Below, in pieces: positions 43,242 to 50,883 of a DNA stretch of 64,000 nucleotides (position 1 is its first letter; every line of letters starts with the position of its first letter). Below the pieces are notes generated by a model. It was not told where the DNA came from. It saw only the letters and a list, made by a program, of their open reading frames with translations, and did no database searches. This stretch comes from SB11 sp035906255 (GTDB taxonomy: Bacteria; Bacteroidota; Bacteroidia; UBA8524), in assembly GCA_035906255.1 (NCBI GenBank), contig JAMIFM010000031.1, positions 1 to 64,000 of the forward strand, written 5' to 3'. The translations under genes and the position numbers were made by a program.

Positions 43242-44432
43242 ATGACGTTTACTATTATAAAGAAGGGGAGTTTGGCACTGCTTTTGGCTATTATTTACCA
43301 AACGGGTGCTAAAGGTATTGAGAATAAAACAGTAACGTTTGATTTTTACGGCCACCCGGTAAGCATAAGTTACGATACCACTTTAAATACAATACGATAT
43401 GAAAGCGCTGTTGAACAATTTATTAAAAGGTTTGATGAAGAGGTCATTAACCCGCACCATGTACCTTTAATTAACGAAGTACAGAAAACTGCCACCTATT
43501 TTGGGTTGGACGATGTGGGCAAAACATTATTAATTAATGCCTTTACTGAAAAGGCTTTTGCCCACCGACCCCAAAACTACCGAACTCTTGTAAAATGGTA
43601 CATCTTGTACCACGATAGCATGGATGTGATGCTGTGCTACGATGCTAAAAACATTACTTTATACGGTAGCATGGATGCCAAACCCTATGGTACGGGTTAC
43701 ATAATGAAAGGCGGAAAAATATATACCGACCTCAGTTTTGCACGTACCCCCCACCCTACTGCGGGCAAAGTATTTGAGTATAAGCCCAAAATACTCCGCA
43801 ATTTTCTTTTGCAGGATTTTAAACTGAACAAGTATGCCTACCCGAAACTAAATGCGTTAACGCAGAAAAAAGCCCACGCTTTTGAGTTTGCAGGCAAAAA
43901 GTACAGCTATACTTATACGCTCAATAAATCGCTGATATTATACCTGAAAGACCTACCTATTGTTGAGCTGGGCAGTATTTATGTGAACTATGGGTTTTCG
44001 GAAGCATTAAAAAACACACTGATAAAAGAATTACGCAGTACCATTGATAGCATGGGTAAACGGGAAGCATTAGGTTTCATGCTGAAATTTGTACAGGAAA
44101 TACCCTACAAAACCGACGAAGAGGCTTGGGGCTATGAACGCTATGCGTATAGCGAAGAAGTGTTGTATAATGATTTTGCCGATTGCGAGGACAAAGTGGT
44201 ATTATATGCTGCCCTTGTAAAAGAAATGTTGGGGGTGCAAAGCGTAGCCCTTGTGTATGAACACGACGAACACGTGGCAATAGCATTAAAATTACCCGAA
44301 GAAACGGCCAGCTACTCGTTTATGTATAAAAACAACCGCTACGTAACTGCCGAACCAAGTGGAGAAGGTTATGAACTGGGCAAACTGGGCATGGATGTTA
44401 AAACCGTTAGCCTTGTAGTTGAGTTGTATTAG
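43242..44432 (+). CDS. exported transglutaminase-like cysteine protein
   Basis: 396-aa protein with a signal peptide (KKGSLALLLAIIYQTGAKG). The C-terminal 130 residues show a transglutaminase-like arrangement: YNDFADCEDKVVLYAALVKE with a candidate catalytic Cys, YEHDEHVAIALKL with the His, and YVTAEPSGEGYELG after it. The middle part (CYDAKNITLYGSMDAKPYGT ... TLNKSLILYLKDLPIVELG) is beta-rich and unrecognised. Role may be peptidase or amide hydrolase in the envelope; substrate unknown. Single gene between terminator-like hairpin and a convergent asparaginase gene. Confidence 0.75.
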   Translation: MTFTIIKKGSLALLLAIIYQTGAKGIENKTVTFDFYGHPVSISYDTTLNTIRYESAVEQFIKRFDEEVINPHHVPLINEVQKTATYFGLDDVGKTLLINAFTEKAFAHRPQNYRTLVKWYILYHDSMDVMLCYDAKNITLYGSMDAKPYGTGYIMKGGKIYTDLSFARTPHPTAGKVFEYKPKILRNFLLQDFKLNKYAYPKLNALTQKKAHAFEFAGKKYSYTYTLNKSLILYLKDLPIVELGSIYVNYGFSEALKNTLIKELRSTIDSMGKREALGFMLKFVQEIPYKTDEEAWGYERYAYSEEVLYNDFADCEDKVVLYAALVKEMLGVQSVALVYEHDEHVAIALKLPEETASYSFMYKNNRYVTAEPSGEGYELGKLGMDVKTVSLVVELY

Positions 44433-44480
44433 GAAACTATTATCCTAAACACTAAATACCAACCACAAATCACCATACAC

Positions 44481-44972
44481 TTATTTCAACTCCTCAAAAT
44501 AACCTGTCTGTCGGTTCTTGCGAACGTTATCCCAATTAAAATAACGACCATTCATGGCTACATACACACCGTGCGGCAATGCTTGTGCAAATGCTAACGC
44601 ACTGCCTAAATTAAACAGCCCGTCGCTACTGCCAAACTGTATCGGAATCATCGCCCCCGTAAGCACAATGGTTTTATCTTTTATTCCCCCGTTGGCAAGC
44701 ACTTTGGCGGTTTCAACCATTGTATCCGTTCCATGATTGATAACTATATTTTGCTCTTCACAACGCAAACAACTGTCCAAAATTATTTTACGGTCAGTCT
44801 CGGTCATTTCAAGACTATCAATCATCATCAGTGTGCGTATGCTAATATCTAAACGGCTGCGTCCCTTTTCAAGCAGTTCAGGAATGTGTGTGTCTTTAAA
44901 ATGCAGTTGCCCGGTTAATTCATTATACTCTTTATCAAAAGTTCCGCCGGTTACAAATAGTCGTATTCCCAT
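44481..44972 (-). CDS. short asparaginase-domain protein
   Basis: 163-aa protein containing only the N-terminal domain of type I/II asparaginases: FVTGGTFDKEYN with the first catalytic Thr, NHGTDTMVETAKVLANG with the second Thr/Asp/Lys region, and VLTGAMIPIQFGSSDGLFNL. The C-terminal domain that completes substrate binding in normal 330-aa enzymes is absent, but the ORF is intact with a natural ending (QTGYFEELK). Short stand-alone homologs are known; activity is unproven. Confidence 0.82.
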   Translation of the reverse strand: MGIRLFVTGGTFDKEYNELTGQLHFKDTHIPELLEKGRSRLDISIRTLMMIDSLEMTETDRKIILDSCLRCEEQNIVINHGTDTMVETAKVLANGGIKDKTIVLTGAMIPIQFGSSDGLFNLGSALAFAQALPHGVYVAMNGRYFNWDNVRKNRQTGYFEELK

Positions 44973-45029
44973 TATCTAATAACTGTTATCTAAAGTTGTA
45001 CGTTTAAGCAGCAATATTAATCAAACAAA

Positions 45030-45731
45030 TTACTTTTTTGGACCCTTAGGTTGCAAGGGGCGTATTTCATAATTCACCGTGTGGTAATTATCTGGGGTTT
45101 CTAAAATTTGCTTTATCGCAGTACCCACATCTTCAGGCATCAGCATATAATCATGCGGCTGTATGCCGGGACTGTGTTTAAAAAACTCTGTTTTAACCGA
45201 ACCGGGATAAATACAGGTAACCTTTATCCTGAAATCTCGAACCTCTTTATACAACGCCTCAGTAAGTCCCCGCACAGCAAACTTTGTACTGCTATATGCT
45301 CCCACCTGCGGGTACCCCTCAAGCCCTGCCACCGATGCGATGTTAATAATATGTCCGTACTCTTGGCTCTTCATTATCGGCAACACCAATTTGCAGCAAT
45401 AAAAAGTACCGCTCACATTGGTATCATACATAGTATGCCACTCTTCAAGGGTGGTATCTTCCAAATAACCAAAATATCCCAAACCTGCATTGTTTATCAA
45501 AATATGAACCTCATTGCCAAAACGCTCCTGTGTTTTTTGCACCGATGATTTCACCTCTTCAAAATTCCTAACATCGGTTTTAATAAAAAGAAAATCAGAA
45601 TGTTCGTAATCGGGTGTGGTCAACCCAAATCCCGCTACACGGCAACCGTTTGCCAATAATTGTTGCACTACGGCCTTACCTATTCCCTTGCTAACTCCGG
45701 TAACAATTGCTGTTTTTCCCTTTAGTTCCAT
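45030..45731 (-). CDS. short-chain dehydrogenase/reductase
   Basis: NAD(P)-dependent SDR of 233 aa from ATG 45731. TGVSKGIGKAVVQQLL cofactor motif, NNAGLGYFGYLEDT, catalytic Ser in IINIASVAGLEGYPQVG and YSSTKFAVRGLTEAL with Tyr and Lys. Similar to 3-oxoacyl-ACP reductase-like SDRs, but substrate is not determinable. A TACCTTTG box ends 4 nt before the ATG, so a longer in-frame extension to 45800 is unlikely. Confidence 0.9.
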   Translation of the reverse strand: MELKGKTAIVTGVSKGIGKAVVQQLLANGCRVAGFGLTTPDYEHSDFLFIKTDVRNFEEVKSSVQKTQERFGNEVHILINNAGLGYFGYLEDTTLEEWHTMYDTNVSGTFYCCKLVLPIMKSQEYGHIINIASVAGLEGYPQVGAYSSTKFAVRGLTEALYKEVRDFRIKVTCIYPGSVKTEFFKHSPGIQPHDYMLMPEDVGTAIKQILETPDNYHTVNYEIRPLQPKGPKK

Positions 45732-45735
45732 GCCG

Positions 45736-45743
45736 CAAAGGTA
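45736..45743 (-). promoter_or_regulatory. -7 box of the SDR gene
   Basis: TACCTTTG on the minus strand, only 4 nt before ATG 45731; predicts a leaderless mRNA and fixes the start. Confidence 0.6.
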
Positions 45744-45849
45744 GCGCAAAAAACAAGCGCAGCTATTGTGTAAATCCTTTCCGCTAATGGGTTTTGTCAC
45801 CCCGTATGTTAAAAATTTACAAGAATGCTAAAGAACCAATAACTGTTTG

Positions 45850-45857
45850 TACCTTTG
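45850..45857 (+). promoter_or_regulatory. -7 box of the 45932 cold-shock-domain gene
   Basis: TACCTTTG; the predicted leader to ATG 45932 is about 70 nt, longer than for most genes here. Confidence 0.5.
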
Positions 45858-45931
45858 CACCATCCACTTATTCTGCTATTTTCTAACCAATCTGACCGGA
45901 TCGAATGGATATCAACAACAATTAATACCCC

Positions 45932-46387
45932 ATGGCGAGATCAAAAGAGACACAAGGAAAAAAAGAAAACGACAAAAAGAAAGAGAAGAAAAGGAAAGAA
46001 AAAGAGGAGAAAAGAGAAGAGCGCAAAGCCAATTATAAAAAAGGCAAAAGCCTTGAAGAAATGATGGCTTATGTGGATGAGAACGGGAACATATCTAATA
46101 CCCCGCCCGACCCCAAAAAAATGCGTGAAATACGCACCGAAGACATTGTTACCGGTGCTGCACATCGCGAACCTGATGATGCTCCTGACGCACCAAGAAC
46201 CGGTACGGTTACCTTTTTTAACGACACAAAAGGGTATGGCTTTATTAAGGATGCCAAAACAGGTGAAACTGTATTTGTGCATGCCAACAGTTTAGTTAAA
46301 CCTATAAAAGAAAACAATAAAGTAAGCTTTATTGCAGAAAAAGGCCCTAAAGGACTTACAGCCACTAACGTTACTATTATCGGATAA
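45932..46387 (+). CDS. cold-shock-domain protein with highly charged N-terminal extension
   Basis: 151-aa nucleic-acid-binding protein. The first 40 residues are almost all Lys/Glu/Arg (KKENDKKKEKKRKEKEEKRE), followed by a linker with SLEEMMAYVDENGNISNTPPD, conserved in Bacteroidota homologs. The CSD occupies about residues 88-150 (GTVTFFNDTKGYGFIKD, TVFVHANSL) with RNP1/RNP2-like motifs. It probably acts as an RNA chaperone. A DEAD-box helicase and a CspA gene follow on the same strand. Confidence 0.88.
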   Translation: MARSKETQGKKENDKKKEKKRKEKEEKREERKANYKKGKSLEEMMAYVDENGNISNTPPDPKKMREIRTEDIVTGAAHREPDDAPDAPRTGTVTFFNDTKGYGFIKDAKTGETVFVHANSLVKPIKENNKVSFIAEKGPKGLTATNVTIIG

Positions 46388-46412
46388 TTCGTGTTCAATA
46401 GAACACGAATTA
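46385..46412 (+). other. perfect 12-bp hairpin at the 3' end of the 45932 gene
   Basis: TAATTCGTGTTC-AATA-GAACACGAATTA begins at the stop codon. There is no T-run after it, so it may protect the 3' end or terminate weakly. Confidence 0.55.
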
Positions 46413-46464
46413 CGTGTAAGTCATTCTTTTTCAGAAAAATGATAGTTAACCCCCGATAAAGTAT

Positions 46465-46472
46465 TACCTTTG
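46465..46472 (+). promoter_or_regulatory. -7 box of the rhlE-type gene with long leader
   Basis: TACCTTTG; the ATG is at 46631, so the predicted 5' leader is about 153 nt, by far the longest clear one here. Confidence 0.55.
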
Positions 46473-46630
46473 CATTACTTTCTTAAGGAAGATTGTATCT
46501 CAATCTGTTTGTAATCCCCTCCTACAATCCGAATAATTTTACACTTTTCTTTAACACAGGTTGTGATGGCACTACAATGTGTACATCAATGCCTGCTGAT
46601 AAGTATGACGAAATATTATATAAATAGTTA

Positions 46631-47875
46631 ATGACATTTTCAAAGTTACAATTGAGCGCGAAGTTAACCGACGTGCTTGACGAATTGGGCTATACAACCC
46701 CCACTCCTATCCAAAGCAAGGCTATCCCTTATATTTTAGACGGAAAAGATATTTTTGGATGTGCCCAAACAGGTACAGGAAAAACAGCAGCATTTGCACT
46801 GCCTATGATACAAATGCTGGATGCTGAAAAAATACCGGGTACGGCAGCCACAATTAAGGCTCTTATTTTAGCTCCCACCCGTGAACTTGCTTTGCAAATA
46901 AGCGAAAACGTTAGTTCGTACAGTAAAAACACCATACTAAAACACACTACAATATTTGGCGGGGTATCACAATACCACCAAGCAAAAGAAATACGCAGCG
47001 GGGTTGATATTTTAATTGCCACCCCCGGCAGGTTGCTTGATTTGATGCAGCAAAATATTGTAAAACTTTCTCAGGTAAAATACCTTGTGTTTGATGAAGC
47101 CGACCGTATGCTGGATATGGGCTTTATACACGACATTAAAAAGATAATAGCAAAATTGCCTTACAAGCGTCAGACAGTATTCTTTTCTGCTACCGCATCA
47201 AAAGAGATTATGGCCTTGGCGGAAACCATTTTATTTAAACCTATAAAGGTTGAAGTAAGTCCTGTATCATCAACTACTGAATTGGTTGAGCAATCAGTGT
47301 ATTATGTAAGCAAAGACGATAAAAAGTTGCTGCTTAAGCACCTTATCATAGAAAATGCAATTGAACACGCCCTTGTTTTTACCCGCACTAAGCACGGAGC
47401 TGATAAGGTGGTGAGACAATTGAAACGCGACGGTATTGCTGCAATGGCCATACACGGTAATAAATCACAAAACGAACGGGTAAAAGCCCTGAAACAGTTT
47501 AAAGACAAAACTATCCGTGTGCTGGTGGCTACTGACGTAGCATCGCGCGGTATTGATGTTGAAAAACTAAGCCACGTAATTAACTACGACCTGCCCAATG
47601 AGCCCGAATCATACGTGCACCGCATAGGCCGCACAGGCAGGGCGGGAGAAAACGGTATAGCCATGTCGTTTTGTGCCGCTGATGAGGTAGAGTATTTACG
47701 CGATATTCAAAAACTGATTAAGAAAACCGTTGATGTGGTAGAAGACCACCCGTTTGCACAAATATTTGCCGTGAGTGCCCCACCCAAGAGCATACAACAG
47801 CAACAACGCAACCACAAAGCCGCTTATGCAAGAAGCCGTCGTAACAACAACCGTTCAAGGGCTTACAGCGCATAA
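46631..47875 (+). CDS. rhlE: DEAD-box RNA helicase (RhlE type)
   Basis: ATP-dependent RNA helicase, 414 aa. Q-motif GYTTPTPIQSKAIP, Walker A AQTGTGKTAAFALP, FDEADRMLDMGF, SATASKEI, and HRIGRTGRAGENG. A basic, Asn/Arg/Gln-rich tail (QQQQRNHKAAYARSRRNNNR) is typical of RhlE/cold-shock helicases. The long leader and the two flanking cold-shock-domain genes suggest expression at low temperature or during RNA stress. Confidence 0.93.
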   Translation: MTFSKLQLSAKLTDVLDELGYTTPTPIQSKAIPYILDGKDIFGCAQTGTGKTAAFALPMIQMLDAEKIPGTAATIKALILAPTRELALQISENVSSYSKNTILKHTTIFGGVSQYHQAKEIRSGVDILIATPGRLLDLMQQNIVKLSQVKYLVFDEADRMLDMGFIHDIKKIIAKLPYKRQTVFFSATASKEIMALAETILFKPIKVEVSPVSSTTELVEQSVYYVSKDDKKLLLKHLIIENAIEHALVFTRTKHGADKVVRQLKRDGIAAMAIHGNKSQNERVKALKQFKDKTIRVLVATDVASRGIDVEKLSHVINYDLPNEPESYVHRIGRTGRAGENGIAMSFCAADEVEYLRDIQKLIKKTVDVVEDHPFAQIFAVSAPPKSIQQQQRNHKAAYARSRRNNNRSRAYSA

Positions 47876-47923
47876 GCATTAAATTATAAAACCCAATTTT
47901 AAATAACACAATCAATAAATTTT

Positions 47924-48115
47924 ATGGAAAAAGGTACAGTTAAATTTTTTAACGACTCTAAAGGTTTCGGTTTCATCAAAAGGGACAACGGCGGTGCCGA
48001 CATTTTTGTTCACATCTCTGAATGCAAAGATGAATTGAGAGAAGATGATACCGTTGAGTTCGAAGTAAAAGAATCGAACAGAGGCCTTAATGCAGCCAAC
48101 GTAAGAAGGGTGTAA
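47924..48115 (+). CDS. cspA: cold shock protein CspA family
   Basis: 63-aa single cold-shock domain: GTVKFFNDSKGFGFIKRDNG (RNP1), DIFVHISEC (RNP2), and VEFEVKESNRGLNAANVRRV. RNA chaperone. It lies 48 nt after the DEAD-box gene and ends at a terminator at 48139, so the two may be transcribed together. Confidence 0.95.
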   Translation: MEKGTVKFFNDSKGFGFIKRDNGGADIFVHISECKDELREDDTVEFEVKESNRGLNAANVRRV

Positions 48116-48138
48116 TCGAAAACGAAAAAACGATTGAG

Positions 48139-48174
48139 AAGGCCGGATATATTAAAAACCGGCCTTTTTTTATT
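48139..48174 (+). terminator. terminator after cspA
   Basis: AAGGCCGG (48139-48146) pairs with CCGGCCTT (48159-48166), followed by TTTTTATTTTT. Confidence 0.85.
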
Positions 48175-48175
48175 T

Positions 48176-48949
48176 TTAGGACTTTACAGCACTTATCATA
48201 CGCTGGCGGCCTTGCATATCTGCATACACTTCAACCTTTGCAAAACCTTTTTGTTCAAGCATTACTTTAGTTTCAGTACCAAATTGCTCGTTAATCTCAA
48301 AATACAGCTTACCTCCGGCCTTTAAATTCAGCAAGGCAAAATCAGCAATAGTGCTATAATATTTCAAAGGGTCGGTATCAGGTACAAAAAGAGCCTCAGC
48401 AGGTTCAAACTCAAGCACATTAGGCTGCATTTCAGCCTTTTCCTTTTCAGTAACATACGGCGGGTTTGATACAATGGTATCAAAGCTTCCCAACTCATCC
48501 CACCATGCTGTTTCAAAAATATCGCGAAGCAAAAATTTATTCTCTTTATCGCGTTGCAGCAAACTCAAAGCGTTTTGCCTTGCCAGCCTCACAGCCGTTT
48601 CCGAAGCATCAATAGCATACACCTCGGCCTCAGGCAAACTGTGTTTAAGTGCTATCGCAATACAGCCGCTACCCGTGCCTATATCAAGCATTCGGGGGGC
48701 TGTTGCGGTATTTTGCTTCACTATCAGTTCCACCAGTTCTTCAGTCTCCCGTCGGGGTATCAATACCTCCGGATGAACCACCAAACGCAACCCGTAAAAA
48801 TATGCCACGCCTAAAACGTATTGCACCGGTTCATGAGTAAGCAAACGTTGCAAAACTATATCTATTGCTTCAGCCTCAATAGGTTTCATAAATTCGTCCT
48901 TGTTCATGCGCAATTGCACGGAGCTAAGTTTAAGCACTTCGGTAAACAC
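48176..48949 (-). CDS. prmC: release factor glutamine methyltransferase (start unresolved)
   Basis: SAM-dependent enzyme methylating the GGQ glutamine of release factors. LIPRRETEELVELIV, LDIGTGSGCIAIALKHSLPE and the catalytic VSNPPYV are diagnostic. GTG 48949 is the first usual start, but in-frame family-like sequence (LILQNIYPKVEADSIVQYV) extends about 18 codons upstream with no ATG, GTG or TTG. An ATG at 49008-49010 lies just before it, one base out of frame: removing a single T after it would read MSLILQNIYPKVEA. A frameshift, sequence error or non-standard start is therefore likely at the 5' end. Confidence 0.88.
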   Translation of the reverse strand: MFTEVLKLSSVQLRMNKDEFMKPIEAEAIDIVLQRLLTHEPVQYVLGVAYFYGLRLVVHPEVLIPRRETEELVELIVKQNTATAPRMLDIGTGSGCIAIALKHSLPEAEVYAIDASETAVRLARQNALSLLQRDKENKFLLRDIFETAWWDELGSFDTIVSNPPYVTEKEKAEMQPNVLEFEPAEALFVPDTDPLKYYSTIADFALLNLKAGGKLYFEINEQFGTETKVMLEQKGFAKVEVYADMQGRQRMISAVKS

Positions 48950-49097
48950 ATATTGTACAATACTGTCTGCCTCAACTTTGGGATAGATGTTTTGCAGTAT
49001 CAGCGAACATTGCTGTTGCTTTGCAAAAAGGGTAATATTGTTGGCTAAAGAGAGAATAGTAATTGCTTTTAAGTCCTGTAATTGGCCTGTTAATGCC

Positions 49098-49105
49098 TAT
49101 TTTTG
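49098..49105 (+). promoter_or_regulatory. -7 box of ribD
   Basis: TATTTTTG, about 44 nt before the TTG start at 49150. Confidence 0.45.
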
Positions 49106-49149
49106 TTACAATTTTAACACCAAAAACTGCCTTTTAAAAATTAATCCGT

Positions 49150-50190
49150 TTGACCACTGACGAATTATACATGAAGCGATGCCTGCAACTGGCTCAACCG
49201 GGGGCAGGCAAAGTGAGTACCAACCCAATGGTGGGCTGTGTTGTAGTGAACAACGGTATTATTGTTGGCGAAGGTTACCACCGCGCATACGGCGAGGCTC
49301 ATGCTGAAGTAAATGCAATAAATACAGTAGTTGATAAAAGCATACTGCCGAAAAGTACTTTATACGTAACACTTGAACCATGTGCCCACTATGGAAAAAC
49401 ACCGCCGTGTGCTGATTTGATAACTACCCACCAACTGCAACGGGTAGTAATAGGCACAACGGATACATTTAGTTTGGTGGCTGGCAAAGGAATTGAAAAA
49501 TTAAAAAACGCTGGTATTGAGGTAATTGTTGGTGTACTTGAAGACGAATGTCGCTACCAAAACCGCCGTTTCTTTTGTTACAATGAAAAGAAACGTCCGT
49601 ATGTGGTATTGAAATGGGCACAAACTGCCGATGGATTTATAGGACGGTTGCCAGCTGAAAACAACTTAGATAAACGGATAAGCAATTCCGAAACCGATAT
49701 ATGGGTACACCGCTTGCGCACAGAAGAAGATGCTATTTTGGTAGGAAAAAATACTGCACTATTAGATAATCCTTCGCTTACGGCAAGGCTTTGGCATGGC
49801 AAAAACCCGTCAAGGGTGTTAATTGACCGTAGGTTGGACGTACCAAAAACTTCTAATATCTTTAATGCAAATGCTCCGGTGGTTGTTTTTAACGAGCAAT
49901 TTGATGCGGATGAAAATAACGTACGGTATTACAAAACCGATTTTGAGCAACCGCTTATCCCGCAGGTTTTATCAGGCCTATACAAAAACAATATACAATC
50001 AGTATTGGTAGAGGGTGGTGCCGCCACGCTGCAACAGTTTATTGATGCCGGACTTTGGGACGAGACTTTTGTTATTACTGCTGAAAAAAACTGGAGGCAT
50101 GGAGTTAAGGCTCCGCAAATAAACGGTTCAGTAATCAATACCCAAACTATCGGTAGTGATACGATTACTCTGCTACATCCAACCGTATAA
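49150..50190 (+). CDS. ribD: bifunctional riboflavin deaminase/reductase RibD
   Basis: Two riboflavin steps: deamination of the pyrimidine and reduction of the ribosyl side chain. Deaminase domain (about 1-145): YMKRCLQLAQPGAG, TNPMVGCVVV, zinc site HAEVNAIN and LEPCAHYGKTPPCADL. Reductase domain (about 147-346): RPYVVLKWAQTADGFIGR, LLDNPSLTARLWHGKNPSRV, VLVEGGAATLQQF. The TTG at 49150 fits the family start; the ATG at 49171 is the alternative. Its 3' end overlaps the convergent 50165 gene by 26 nt. Confidence 0.93.
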   Translation: MTTDELYMKRCLQLAQPGAGKVSTNPMVGCVVVNNGIIVGEGYHRAYGEAHAEVNAINTVVDKSILPKSTLYVTLEPCAHYGKTPPCADLITTHQLQRVVIGTTDTFSLVAGKGIEKLKNAGIEVIVGVLEDECRYQNRRFFCYNEKKRPYVVLKWAQTADGFIGRLPAENNLDKRISNSETDIWVHRLRTEEDAILVGKNTALLDNPSLTARLWHGKNPSRVLIDRRLDVPKTSNIFNANAPVVVFNEQFDADENNVRYYKTDFEQPLIPQVLSGLYKNNIQSVLVEGGAATLQQFIDAGLWDETFVITAEKNWRHGVKAPQINGSVINTQTIGSDTITLLHPTV

Positions 50191-50851
50191 AAGCTATCGT
50201 GATTTCATACACCGTATCTACATGATACGTTACAATACCGGTTTCACCCCTTTTAATCATAACGGGTTTTGAAAACAACGGCGCATTTAATACAAATGTA
50301 TGGAACTCACCATTCTCTCCGCATTTATCCACGCCTGCGGGCAATAACCCAATAAACTCTTTATCGTATAACCTGCCTGCAAGGGTTGCCCCTATGTGTT
50401 TTAGGTTTACTGAAGTGATGATAGTTTCTATCCCTGTGTCAATAATTTCATTACAAAGAGTGTCCGTTGGCTTTCCCCACAGAGGAAAAACACAAGCTAT
50501 GCCATACCGTTGGTGGATGGTTTGGTGATAGGTTTTTAACTCTTCTAAAAATATATCACCAAAAATGGCATGGGTAAAACCCTCCCCTGCCAATTGCTGC
50601 AATGCCCCGCCCATCGCTTCTTCATAAACGCTGTTAGGAGCAAAGGCAGGTAATTCAATAGTTTTTAATGGTTTGTTTAATGATTGAGCTTGCGCTTGAA
50701 TAAGCGAGACTGGAATTTCGTGTGCCGCGACTATTCCATCGGTTGAAGTACGGCATAGCAGCAATTGGGGCAACACTCCGTACTGTTGCTCAAAAACGTG
50801 CAAAGCCATTGTAGCATCTTTACCTCCACTCCAATAAATAAATGCCTTCAT
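50165..50851 (-). CDS. diphthine--ammonia ligase-like ATP-pyrophosphatase
   Basis: 228-aa adenine-nucleotide alpha-hydrolase fold protein with the PP-loop YWSGGKDATMALHV and the family pattern FGDIFLEELKTYHQ, followed by GIACVFPLWGK and GLLPAGVDKCGENGEFHTFV, as in archaeal and eukaryotic diphthine-ammonia ligases (DPH6/ATP_bind_4). Bacteria lack diphthamide, so the substrate here must differ. Convergent with ribD, 26-nt overlap. Confidence 0.85.
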   Translation of the reverse strand: MKAFIYWSGGKDATMALHVFEQQYGVLPQLLLCRTSTDGIVAAHEIPVSLIQAQAQSLNKPLKTIELPAFAPNSVYEEAMGGALQQLAGEGFTHAIFGDIFLEELKTYHQTIHQRYGIACVFPLWGKPTDTLCNEIIDTGIETIITSVNLKHIGATLAGRLYDKEFIGLLPAGVDKCGENGEFHTFVLNAPLFSKPVMIKRGETGIVTYHVDTVYEITIAFIRLDVAE

Positions 50852-50883
50852 ACCTGATTGAACATTTATCTTTTAATGCCCGG

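Noticed and set aside
45941..46398. Minus-strand frames opposite the cold-shock-domain gene
   Set aside because: They arise from the Lys/Glu-rich coding strand; the plus frame has a clear CSD.
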